A stretch of DNA of 56,711 nt, taken from Gemmobacter aquaticus (GTDB lineage Bacteria; Pseudomonadota; Alphaproteobacteria; Rhodobacterales; Rhodobacteraceae). The stretch lies in contig NZ_VOAK01000003.1 of assembly GCF_007859075.1 (NCBI RefSeq), forward strand, positions 1 through 56,711, given 5' to 3'. The notes under the pieces were generated by a model. It had not been told where the DNA came from and ran no database searches. It worked only from the letters and a program-made list of their open reading frames with translations. Below are positions 42,134 through 50,521 of the stretch, piece by piece (position 1 is the first letter of the stretch; each line of letters starts with the position of its first letter). Made by a program: the position numbers and the translations under genes.

Positions 42134-43129
42134 TCAGGCTGGATGGCTGCGTCCGTGCAGCGCGAGCTGAGCGATCTCGACGGCGACGACCGCATCCTGT
42201 GCGGATTGGGCGTCGGAAAGGCGGTTGTCCTGTCCAAGCCGGTCGATGGCGTCCAGCATCCGCTTGACGCAGCGGATATTGGCGGCGCATTCCGCAACCG
42301 GATCGAGCCCCGAGGCATCGGGGAAAGTGTCGAAATAGATCGCGCCGCCAAAACCTGCCTGCTTGCATTCGCGCAGCAGCTCCATGGTTTCCAGCGCATG
42401 AACCGCGCCCACCATCAGCCCGTCGTCACGCTTGGAATAGCCGTCGTTCAGGTGCAGGCCCAAAAGCTGCGAGCGTCGAAGGATGTGCGACGCAGCCAGC
42501 GCGGGCTGTTCATTGGCATACAGGGAGTGGGCAAAGTCGATGGTCACGCCAAGGTTCGGAGATCCGGCCTCTGAAATCGCCATCAGGGTGGTTGCTGCAT
42601 CCGGCAGCAAACTGAACGAGCGCGGCTCGTTCGGCTTGTACTCGATAGAGATCAGACAGTCCGGATCATGGTCAGCGACTTCTGCGATCCCCGAAACCTC
42701 GTCCGCCCACAGCCGCGCATAGTCGCATTGGAACGAATAGTCCCAGCCGTCCTGCCCCAGCCAAAGGGTCATCATCGGCGCACCCATGGCGCGTGCCGTG
42801 TCGATGCCGCGCTTGGTCAGATCAATCGCCTCTCTGCGCACCGCCGGGTCCGGGTTGGTGAAGGCGCCGCGCTTGAACGCCGGGTTGCTATAGTAGCGCA
42901 TCGCGAGACCGCTGACCTCCAGCCCGGTGTCGCGCACCATCGCGCCAATGGCCCGTGCATCGCCTGCTGCGTGGTCAGGGTAGTTCAGGTCGAGCTCCGT
43001 CAGTCCCTCGACCGTGGCGGCCCGGGCGACCATCTGCGCCAGGGTCGGCTTTCCCGCCAGGTCGGGCCAGTAGCTATGCGCGGCCGAGGCAAACGAGTTG
43101 ATGCGGGTGGCGAAGCGATGTCCGAGCAT
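42134..43129 (-). CDS. xylose-isomerase-like TIM-barrel sugar isomerase/epimerase
   Basis: The 331-residue protein belongs to the AP_endonuc_2/xylose-isomerase-like family. Likely metal-binding acidic and His residues lie in SIEYKPNEPRSF, VTIDFAHSLYANEQPA, LLGLHLNDGYSKRDDG and IYFDTFPDASGLDP. It probably interconverts the imported ketose or aldose before the PfkB kinase acts. It is the first gene of the operon, following AGGAGA. The promoter-proximal palindrome begins 13 bases upstream of its start. The exact sugar is not predictable. Confidence 0.82.
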   Translation of the reverse strand: MLGHRFATRINSFASAAHSYWPDLAGKPTLAQMVARAATVEGLTELDLNYPDHAAGDARAIGAMVRDTGLEVSGLAMRYYSNPAFKRGAFTNPDPAVRREAIDLTKRGIDTARAMGAPMMTLWLGQDGWDYSFQCDYARLWADEVSGIAEVADHDPDCLISIEYKPNEPRSFSLLPDAATTLMAISEAGSPNLGVTIDFAHSLYANEQPALAASHILRRSQLLGLHLNDGYSKRDDGLMVGAVHALETMELLRECKQAGFGGAIYFDTFPDASGLDPVAECAANIRCVKRMLDAIDRLGQDNRLSDAQSAQDAVVAVEIAQLALHGRSHPA

Positions 43130-43141
43130 GTGATTCTCCTA

Positions 43142-43177
43142 GTTACTTTATGATTTAACATAAAGTTGTGAAGTAAC
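43142..43177. promoter_or_regulatory. nested palindrome, probable RpiR operator
   Basis: An inner palindrome CTTTATG-N6-CATAAAG (43146-43165) sits within outer arms GTTACTT (43142-43148) and AAGTAAC (43171-43177). It lies just before the first gene of the sugar operon. It is AT-rich and suits an operator overlapping the promoter. Confidence 0.55.
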
Positions 43178-43459
43178 CAAGAGATAACCAGAAGGGCCTT
43201 GTTGCAGAACTCTGCACATCAAGGATTCACGTCGTGAATCCTTGCGGTTACATGGGTGCCATGACGAAGCCTGCGCGCGCTAGCGCGCAGCGAACTGTTG
43301 CACTCGCGACATGGCACTTCAGAAGCGTGGGTCGCTGCTGATCTGACTGTGCTCGGCCATGACGTCCAGTTGAGCCCGCCAATTCATGTGAAGCCGTTTG
43401 CTTAGCCAAAAGATGGGATGGGTAATCCACACCGCTTTAACGGGGCGTGACCGTAGAAC
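43178..43459. other. gap with IS-end-like sequence and small remnant
   Basis: The sequence from about 43194 (GGGCCTTGTTGCAGAACTCTGC) looks like an IS5-family end. On the minus strand a short frame ending near 43318 (ITHPIFWLSKRLHMNW and onward) looks like a decayed C-terminus that I cannot name. No live gene is visible here. Confidence 0.35.
43222..43246. repeat. 25-bp near-perfect palindrome
   Basis: CAAGGATTCACG and CGTGAATCCTTG are perfect 12-base arms around one T. It lies next to the IS5-like end and is probably part of that mobile element or its insertion hot spot. Confidence 0.6.
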
Positions 43460-44413
43460 TTATGCGGCCATTGTCGGTTTGATGGCGAAGTTGAGCCCGC
43501 CCATGCCCACGTCGGAACGTTCGTTGTTGCAGGCCCATAGACATTCAGTGGCGATCTGATGCACATCGATGATCTGGTTCAGTGACCGGACGACCCGCTC
43601 GGCAGGCACTAAGAGATCGACCTCGATGCCCAAGCCTTCCCGGTTGACATCGTCCAGCAGGCTCAGCAGCCGGAACTGTCGCCAGTCTGCCTGGCGATCA
43701 GCCATGAAGCTTATCGACCAAGCCAGGTTCGGCGGCCTCCGGAGCGTCCAGTTCCTCGGGCTTCTCGCGCTTCAGCCGTCGCCGCGGCGTTCGCGATTGG
43801 ACCTGAACCAATGGCGTCTCAATAGCTTGCTCCGCAGGTTCAGGTTCCGTTCGCAGTCGATCCGGTGGACCTGCTTCTGGTTCCAGACATGCCCTTTCAC
43901 CTTCCGAAGGTGCAGGAAACACAGGCCAAAACCACGACTTGTGAACATTGCCCAGCCCGGCCAAAAGATCCGCGATGATCTCGTCCTGGCCATCGCGCTT
44001 CGGGCTGTAGCGGAAACAGGTCTCGCTGACACCAAGCGCCCGGCAGGACAGCGCGATGCTGCCCCCTTGGTCGCCACCGCCTTCTCGGCCAGATCGCGGC
44101 GCTGATCTGGCCGCGTCACTCTTTCCAATTGCCTCTCGGAGGGGGTCAGCCTGCATGCTGAGATCGGCAAGCATGCGCTTCAGCTGCCGGTTCTCATCCT
44201 GGACAATCGTTCGCGGTTCACTTGGACCGGTGGCGTTCGCCGGTCACTCTGGCGCGTCATGGACGCACCATGCCGCGATACTTCGTCCGCGACTCGCAGA
44301 AGGTCACACTGCTGAATCCCATGCTCGTGGCAAAGCTGGGGCATGGCCAACCCGCCCTCCGCCTGACGCAGCAGCCCGTGATCTGGGCTTTAGGTAAAAC
44401 GGCTCTTCTTCAT
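43460..44413 (-). pseudogene. decayed IS3-family element (OrfA and OrfB)
   Basis: Reading the minus strand from 44413, an OrfA start (MKKSRFT) is frameshifted and continues as KAQITGLLRQAEGGLAMPQL. OrfB follows in pieces: LKRMLADLSMQADPLREA, ALGVSETCFRYSPK, then MADRQADWRQFRLLSLLDDV and AERVVRSLNQIIDV. The catalytic middle is deleted, and the frame resumes at CNNERSDVGMGGLNFAIK with a stop at 43460. The last part matches the end of the IS3 transposase at 56624-56711. The element is non-functional. Confidence 0.8.
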
Positions 44414-44526
44414 CGGTATGTCCTCGTCGTTCTTGCCGAGGAAATTCGACGTTCGTATCCCCTTGACCATCGGCAGGATTACCGCGACATCCTCGACCCG
44501 ATCCACCGGATGTCGGGCCTGATCAC

Positions 44527-46455
44527 CTAGAAAACGTCCTGTTCGCTGTCCTTCTGCGGTGAAGAAAAGGCCGGTTTGAATACCGTCAGCATGAACTCTG
44601 CCACGCAGGCCGGGCCGTGCTCCGTCCCACCGGCGTGGCCGTGGTCAGCGAGATACGCCTGATCCTGCAAGAAGTCTGTCAGGGGGTCTTTGCCGTCATG
44701 TTGGGGCAGATAGTTGAGCAGGCCCTGCTTTTCGGCGGCAACGTAGATGCTTTCCCCCTCCTTCACCGTCTCGGTAACCTTGAGTTGATCGAGCGTTTCC
44801 GGGTCCACCGCCGTCGGGTCGGCCGAGAGAATGACAAGATCCGCCAATTTGCCGACCTCAACTGATCCCTTGGTCTTGTCTTCGAAGTGATGATAAGCGG
44901 GCCAAATTGTCATGGCCTTGAGCGCGGTCATCACGTCAACACGCTGATCGGGGCCGAGGATATCGCCTGTGCGACTGCGTCTTGTCACCGTCGCATCCAG
45001 CACACGCATCGAGTCTGGAAATGCCACAGGCGCGTCGGTATGGCTGGAAAAGATCATCCCACGCTCCACGAGCCAGCCCGTCGGAGAGATGTTGTCCGCA
45101 AGGTCGGGACCCACCGTATGATCGCGGTGCCAGTCGCCCCAGTAGAACGTGTGCATGGGAAAGAGTGAGGGGATGACGTGCAGGCGGTTGTAGGCATCCA
45201 CCTGATCCTCGCGCAGGAACTGGCCATGGATCAGCACCGGGCGCCGGTTCGCGTCATCGCCATGCTTTTGGGTCGCCGCGTCGATGGCTGCAATCAGTAT
45301 GTCAGACGCCCCCTCACCATTTGCATGGGTGATGATCTGCACATCGTTATCGAAGGCCCAGTCAACCGCGTCGACCACCTGTTCATCTGTGGCGGATGTG
45401 TATCCACGGTATCCGGGTGGGTAGTCTCCGACAGGATTGTGATAGGGTCGGTCCCGAAAGGAGGTAAACCCTTGGGGTGAGCCATCGATGGTAAGCTTTG
45501 CTCCCGCAAGGCGGAAGCGGCTCTTGTAGTCCGGGCTGGCCTTGGCCTTTATGTAGTCGCGGTCGACCAGCACATCAGCATAGGTCACCACGTCGACCTT
45601 GAAGCCTCCCTCCGCTGCGACCTCCTCCATGACCTCGACCTGTGGCTGGATAGACCGGCCCTCCTCTGCAGTGGTATACCCGAAGGAGGCCCAGAGTTCA
45701 GATCCCGCCCGCGCGATTGCCTTCATGCCATCCCGGTCGACTGCGGACATCATCTTGATCCAGCCGGCACCGTGAGCGTTTTCTTCCAGAACCCCGGTCG
45801 GTTCACCGCTCGCGTCCTTGACGATCACACCGCCGGGAGGGTTCGGGCTGTCACGCGTGATGCCGATGATCTCCAGCGCCTTGGAATTGGCGGCCCCCAT
45901 GTGCCCTGACTGGTGGATCAGGTAGATGGGATACTCGGTTGAAACGGCATCGAGATCGGCCCGGGTCGGGTCACGCAGTTCCGCAATTGTGGACTTGTCA
46001 TAGCCAAAGCCCATGACGATCCCGGTCTTCTCCACGGTCCCTTTGTTTTCGGCAATCCAGTCACGCAGGACCTGCTGCAGCGAAGCGATATCTGTGACGT
46101 TGCCATCGGGCGGGGCCAGCAGGTTGGCGGTCATAGCCTGAATCCCGCCGATAAAGACGTGTCCATGGGCGTCAAAGAACCCCGGAACCAGCGCGCGGCC
46201 GTCAAGTTCGGTGACTTCGGTGCCCTCGGTCTTGAACTTCATGACTTCATCCCGGCTGCCGACGGCGATGATCTTGCCATCTTTCACCGCAACAGCTTCG
46301 GCCCGAGGCTGGGCGTCGTTCATGGTCAGAACCGGGCCGCCGACGAAAATCCGATCCGCCGAATCCTGCGCAAAGACGGGCCAAGCCAGAGCCGTGCCCA
46401 TCATCATTCCGATCGCCATTGCAAGTCGAGGTGTGCGTTGCTTGGACGGGGTCAT
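44527..46455 (-). CDS. exported family-3 amidohydrolase (YtcJ-like)
   Basis: The 642-residue protein has a signal peptide (about residues 1-30, ending PVFAQ), an N-terminal composite domain strand (GPVLTMNDAQPRAEAVAVKDG) and the metal motif PGFFDAHGHVF (HxH-type). It also has later catalytic blocks IITHANGEGASD, VLIHGQF, FSSHTDAPVAFP and SVEVGKLADLVIL. These are marks of amidohydrolase family 3. Its substrate would be an amide or cyclic amide met in the periplasm. AGGAG precedes the ATG at 46455. It is divergent from the barrel protein gene. A paralogue of the same family lies at 50522. Confidence 0.87.
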   Translation of the reverse strand: MTPSKQRTPRLAMAIGMMMGTALAWPVFAQDSADRIFVGGPVLTMNDAQPRAEAVAVKDGKIIAVGSRDEVMKFKTEGTEVTELDGRALVPGFFDAHGHVFIGGIQAMTANLLAPPDGNVTDIASLQQVLRDWIAENKGTVEKTGIVMGFGYDKSTIAELRDPTRADLDAVSTEYPIYLIHQSGHMGAANSKALEIIGITRDSPNPPGGVIVKDASGEPTGVLEENAHGAGWIKMMSAVDRDGMKAIARAGSELWASFGYTTAEEGRSIQPQVEVMEEVAAEGGFKVDVVTYADVLVDRDYIKAKASPDYKSRFRLAGAKLTIDGSPQGFTSFRDRPYHNPVGDYPPGYRGYTSATDEQVVDAVDWAFDNDVQIITHANGEGASDILIAAIDAATQKHGDDANRRPVLIHGQFLREDQVDAYNRLHVIPSLFPMHTFYWGDWHRDHTVGPDLADNISPTGWLVERGMIFSSHTDAPVAFPDSMRVLDATVTRRSRTGDILGPDQRVDVMTALKAMTIWPAYHHFEDKTKGSVEVGKLADLVILSADPTAVDPETLDQLKVTETVKEGESIYVAAEKQGLLNYLPQHDGKDPLTDFLQDQAYLADHGHAGGTEHGPACVAEFMLTVFKPAFSSPQKDSEQDVF

Positions 46456-46846
46456 ATCGTCGCTCCTGCGAAAGGTGTCGTGAACTAAATGGCTCAAATG
46501 GTGGTATCGATAATCGCCACGGTTTTGGGCACCGCCCCGCCTTCGCACCCATTTGGCACATCAGGCAGGGCGGCGGCTTGCTGCACAACGAGGGTTCCAG
46601 CAGCAAGATCGGAACCAAAGCACCCCGCGCCCCCGCGCGAGTGCGTATTCGTGAAAGACAAACTGGCACCACCAACCATTTGAATAGGCGACAGAAAGTT
46701 CCAACTGCGACCGATTCATTGACCAATTTCAGAACCGATCCGGATTGATCCTATCAGGCTCCGGCAGGGAAATTGTCGTGATGGCAACAGTCTTGCGAAA
46801 ATTTTGTTTGTAATCTGCCTCGGGAACCGACCGGGAGCCTGCCGCA
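46456..46846. other. 391-base divergent intergenic region
   Basis: This region separates the amidohydrolase (minus) from the barrel protein (plus). I see no gene in it. A dyad TTGAT-CCT-ATCAG (46745-46757) loosely resembles half of an Fnr/Crp-type site but has the wrong spacing. Promoters for both genes should be here. Confidence 0.4.
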
Positions 46847-48313
46847 ATGCCTGAACATATACCTGGAATTGCCTGTCGATTTGCATTTCAGTGGCATCTG
46901 GTTGCACCTTTGGTCTTGGTTGCAGCAATTGGAACTGGCGAGGCATTCGGGGAGACCGCAGATCGCCTTCCTTGCGCGAGTTACGGTGGGCTGGCGTTTC
47001 TCGGGGCGGATCAGGCCAGAGGGCGCGCATTCTTTCTGACGGTCATCGCCCCACCACCTTACGGCTTTGGCGCGGACCTCAGTCTTCGTCACAGCGCAGT
47101 TGGAACCGAAATCGATGCCTTCTCGGTTGCGACCACGCCGGGATTGCACCTGTCGACATCACCCGTTCTGGCGCCGGGCGAAGCCGGTCGGCATACGTTG
47201 TACGAGCAAACTCAGGGCGATTGCGCGATTGCGTCGGCAACGCAGGACAACGCCTTGATCGAACTTCCGGACGTCGGCGAAGGGGGCAGCGGAGGGGGCG
47301 GAGGAAATGGCGGTGGCGGATCGGGCGGTGGTAGCGGCGGCGGCGGGACGGGCGGCGGCGGATCGGGCGGCGGCGGATCGGGCGGCGGCGGGACGGGGAC
47401 AACGCATCCAAAGGGCAGCGAGCAGGCGCTGCTCGGGACGACGTCCAGCCCCGCGTTCCAGACGCCCTATCAGATCAGCGAACGTTTGACGGACTGGGGC
47501 TTTCTGGATGCAGCAGAGCCGGACCTGCAGAGCCGAACCTGGGTCCAGTTTGACGGTGTGACATTCGACGATGATCGCGCATCGCGTGATGGAGACGGGC
47601 ATTGGTCGATGACGACACTTGGCTTCGACATGATTGCCGAGACCGACAGCAGGGCCGGCATCGCAATCGGATATGAGGCAGGGCAAGCCCGTGCCTATGG
47701 CGGGGCGACCCAGGCGGAATTTACCGGGATTGCAGTCGGCCCCTACGTCGCGCATCGCGCGTCGCCGGATCTGGTGCTGGACCTTTGGCTTGGCTATGCA
47801 CAGCGCGATGTTGACACCCAGATCCTTGATCTTGCCGCCAACTACGACGTATCGCGGCTTTTCCTTTCAGCAAACGCCACCCATCGGTGGCGCGGAAATG
47901 GATTTGAAGGGTTAGGGAAGCTGACATTTTTCGCAGCCCACGATGATCGCGATCGCCACAGCTACCATAGCCCCGGCACGGCGCTGGAGGTTGCCGGTGC
48001 CACGGACACATCTGCATTGATTGGTCTTGCTGCCGAAATTCGTAGACCGCTGTCCTCAGGACGCCATGGGACGATCATCACGCCGTCTGCGCGACTTGGC
48101 GTGAACGCATGGCTTCAACGCCCGGAGGACGGGGCGGTCTACAACGTGAAGCTGCAACTTGACGAGACAGATGATATCCTTCTCGATGCCGGTGTCGGGC
48201 TCTCCATTGCCATGGCAAAGGGTGGTAGGTTCGACCTGACAGTTGACTATTCCGGCTCGGGAGATGGCCTTGATGCGATCTCGGGCCAATTGGCCTATAG
48301 GGTGAATTTCTGA
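46847..48313 (+). CDS. outer-membrane autotransporter-type barrel with glycine linker
   Basis: The 488-residue protein has three parts. An N-terminal hydrophobic segment (WHLVAPLVLVAAIGTGEAFG) and a small exported domain with two Cys (PCASYGG, GDCAIA) run to about residue 142. A long Gly/Ser linker of repeating GGGGS units spans about 145-183. A C-terminal beta-barrel of autotransporter type (about 215-488) ends in the outer-membrane signature LAYRVNF. The barrel strands show alternating aromatic residues (ARAYGG, LDLWLGYAQRDVDTQ). The role of the exported domain is unknown. The Crp-type regulator starts 6 bases after the stop. Confidence 0.72.
   Translation: MPEHIPGIACRFAFQWHLVAPLVLVAAIGTGEAFGETADRLPCASYGGLAFLGADQARGRAFFLTVIAPPPYGFGADLSLRHSAVGTEIDAFSVATTPGLHLSTSPVLAPGEAGRHTLYEQTQGDCAIASATQDNALIELPDVGEGGSGGGGGNGGGGSGGGSGGGGTGGGGSGGGGSGGGGTGTTHPKGSEQALLGTTSSPAFQTPYQISERLTDWGFLDAAEPDLQSRTWVQFDGVTFDDDRASRDGDGHWSMTTLGFDMIAETDSRAGIAIGYEAGQARAYGGATQAEFTGIAVGPYVAHRASPDLVLDLWLGYAQRDVDTQILDLAANYDVSRLFLSANATHRWRGNGFEGLGKLTFFAAHDDRDRHSYHSPGTALEVAGATDTSALIGLAAEIRRPLSSGRHGTIITPSARLGVNAWLQRPEDGAVYNVKLQLDETDDILLDAGVGLSIAMAKGGRFDLTVDYSGSGDGLDAISGQLAYRVNF
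47282..47399 (+). repeat. GGC-GGC-GGA-TCG type repeat coding a Gly/Ser linker
   Basis: A simple in-frame repeat of glycine codons with regular TCG/AGC serine or ACG threonine codons encodes (GGGGS)-like units. Its low complexity makes the length liable to slippage, so the exact number of units may vary between strains or assemblies. Confidence 0.85.
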
Positions 48314-48319
48314 ACCGCC

Positions 48320-49090
48320 ATGGACAGAGCCGCATCTGAGCGCAAGATCTTGCAGACTGGCTGGCTTGCGGCACAGTCGCCGTCGTTTCAGGCGGCGATC
48401 TTCAGGCAGGCGCGGCTGACCTCCTTCCCCATTGGTAGTTTTGTCTATCACCTTGGCGATGATGTCGGCGGCATCTATGGGGTCGTCGACGGGGGAATTG
48501 GAATCCACGTTCCGCAGAACGACGGTTCGGCGATGCTTGCGCATATTGCGCGGTGCGGCGTCTGGTTCGGTTATGGGCCGCTGCTGACGCGGCGCAGGCG
48601 GGTGCTGGAGTTCTCGGTGCTCGAGCCGTCGCTTCTGTTCCATGTTCCGCTCGCGCAGCTTGAGGCCATCGGCGCAGCATCCGCCGAGAACAAGCGCGCA
48701 CTCTTCACCATCAGCGAATACGGAATGGACGTGGCCTTTCACACGGTCGCCACACTTCAGATCCGCAATGTCGAACGACGGATTGCGGCAACGCTCTTGC
48801 GTGTGGCGCCCTTGATGAATGGCTCTGGTTCCCAGCCCATAGTGGTCGCAGTGACGCAGTCCCAACTTGGCGAGATGGCGAACGCGGCGCGTGATGTGGT
48901 GAACCGCAGCCTTGCGCGGCTGGAGGCCCGGGGGTGGGTGTCGGTCGCATATCGTACCGTCACGCTGCTCGACCCGGCGGCGCTTCAGCGATTTGCCGAA
49001 GGCAATACAGGCAAGAATTCCTTGGCTGAGGACGCATCCTCCAACGCCGCTGCGCGGTTGAAGACACGGTCAATGCCACCCACGGCATAA
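48320..49090 (+). CDS. Crp/Fnr-family transcriptional regulator
   Basis: The 256-residue protein has an N-terminal cyclic-nucleotide-type beta-roll (about residues 30-120; GSFVYHLGDDVGGIYGVVDG) and a dimer helix. A C-terminal HTH_Crp domain follows (about 155-220; VTQSQLGEMANAARDVVNRSLARLEARGWV). No N-terminal Cys cluster for an Fe-S centre is seen, so it is not a true Fnr. It starts 6 bases after the barrel gene and may be co-transcribed with it. The ligand is unknown. Confidence 0.85.
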   Translation: MDRAASERKILQTGWLAAQSPSFQAAIFRQARLTSFPIGSFVYHLGDDVGGIYGVVDGGIGIHVPQNDGSAMLAHIARCGVWFGYGPLLTRRRRVLEFSVLEPSLLFHVPLAQLEAIGAASAENKRALFTISEYGMDVAFHTVATLQIRNVERRIAATLLRVAPLMNGSGSQPIVVAVTQSQLGEMANAARDVVNRSLARLEARGWVSVAYRTVTLLDPAALQRFAEGNTGKNSLAEDASSNAAARLKTRSMPPTA

Positions 49091-49154
49091 CAAAGCGCTG
49101 GACCGGCCGCTGTCTTCCAACCTATCAATCTTGAAGGACGTCCTTCGTCGCAGC

Positions 49155-50381
49155 ATGGGATCGCAGCGCATAGTGCAGAACCTCCGGATCGTCATGTGCG
49201 GAACAGGGTGGCGAGATCTTCTGGTGGCATCTTCTGGCGCCTTGGTTTGCACGGCGACAAACGCCTTTCTCACGGGGGGCATCGGGCCATTCGGGCGCAT
49301 GGTGGGCCTCGATGAAACTGCTGCGGGCCTGATCCTCGGCGCGGGCTCGCTGGCGGCGGTCGTAGCGGCCCCTACCTTTGGCTACGCGTCCGAACGTTGG
49401 GGGCGACGCAAGATGATGCTGCTTGCGATGCTGCCCCTGATTGCCGGGGCATTCATCATGGCGGCCCTGTTTGCAAAGCCGGAAATGGCTGCCGGACCCA
49501 CGCTTCTGGTTTCGCTTGTCCTGGCCCGAGCGCTGCAAACCGGCGGAGGCACAGGTATGATCCCGCTGACGCAGGCCCTCGCTGCTGACAAAACGACGCA
49601 AGACCAGCGGGCCCGAGGGATGGCGATCGTCGGCGCGGCGTTGAGCGCCGGGACCGTAGCGGGGTCGCTGCTGCTTTGGGCGACGGGCCGTCTGGGGGCT
49701 GAGATCGGCCTTGCCGCCTTGAGCGCAGGTGGCCTTGTCAGTCTGATCGGCATCGCAACATGCCTGAGTGATCCCCCTCGGTCTGCGCCACTCCAGATCC
49801 CGGCACCGACGCTCCGTTGCCTGCGCCGCACGTGGCCCTACCTCGGGGTCACCTTTCTGGGGCTGACCGCCTATCTGACGGTCGTACCGGTGATCGGGCT
49901 GCGACTGATTGATGCGTTGGGATTTGAGCCCGGTGACGCGGCATCGACAGCCGGGATCGTCATGACGCTATCATCTGCTGCGATGGTCCTGTCGCAGGCC
50001 CAAGTCGCGCTGTTCGGCGCGCGCCGCTTTGGCATGATCCTGACTTTGGGATGCGTGGCGGGGGGCGTTGCGCTTGGCAGTTTAGCACTCGCCGGCAGTC
50101 TTCCCGCACTCGTCCTTGCCATGGGCTGTACCGGCGTTTTCCTTGGTCAGGTCGCGCCCGTCAATCACGCAGCGCTAAGCCTTGCCGCCCCGCCGGACTC
50201 GCAAGGCAGGGTCGCGGGACTGAATTCATTTCTGCGCAGTCTTGCCATGGTCATCGGTCCATTGCTTGGTTTCTCGCTCTATCAGGCCGGCCCACATCTT
50301 CCTTTCGTGGTGGCGATGCTGTGCCTGTTCATTGCGGCGCTGCTACCGCTTGCACGTTATCCCTTGCACGCTTTGACCTGA
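49155..50381 (+). CDS. MFS transporter
   Basis: The protein of about 408 residues has twelve hydrophobic segments and MFS signatures, including the motif A-like FGYASERWGRRKMMLLAM after helix 2 and the helix 5 GAALSAGTVAGSLLLW region. It could export or import a small molecule linked to the adjacent amidohydrolases. The start is uncertain: the ATG at 49155 is used here, but the open frame reaches back to a TTG at 49131, and neither has a strong ribosome-binding site. Confidence 0.82.
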   Translation: MGSQRIVQNLRIVMCGTGWRDLLVASSGALVCTATNAFLTGGIGPFGRMVGLDETAAGLILGAGSLAAVVAAPTFGYASERWGRRKMMLLAMLPLIAGAFIMAALFAKPEMAAGPTLLVSLVLARALQTGGGTGMIPLTQALAADKTTQDQRARGMAIVGAALSAGTVAGSLLLWATGRLGAEIGLAALSAGGLVSLIGIATCLSDPPRSAPLQIPAPTLRCLRRTWPYLGVTFLGLTAYLTVVPVIGLRLIDALGFEPGDAASTAGIVMTLSSAAMVLSQAQVALFGARRFGMILTLGCVAGGVALGSLALAGSLPALVLAMGCTGVFLGQVAPVNHAALSLAAPPDSQGRVAGLNSFLRSLAMVIGPLLGFSLYQAGPHLPFVVAMLCLFIAALLPLARYPLHALT

Positions 50382-50521
50382 GCGCGCCTGTCCGCAAGGT
50401 AGCGCTCCTCGCCACCGTTCGCGTCACGGGTTCATGAGACGTTGGTGGGACTGTAGCGATCACGACAGACAGCCTTGCCCGACTCTGCAATTCTTTCAGC
50501 ATCCACTGCGGAGGACCATAG

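Noticed and set aside
46745-46757. Fnr/Crp-type site TTGAT-CCT-ATCAG in the intergenic region
   Set aside because: The spacer is 3 rather than 4 bases and one arm is imperfect, so it is not good enough to call a binding site.
47282-47399. GGGGS-like linker as a sign of engineered DNA
   Set aside because: Codon use is that of the host, the repeats are imperfect (GGGT, GGNG and GGGS units mixed), and the flanking exported domain and barrel form one natural protein.
47282-47399. CRISPR-like or tandem regulatory repeat
   Set aside because: It is an in-frame simple repeat inside a gene with no spacers.
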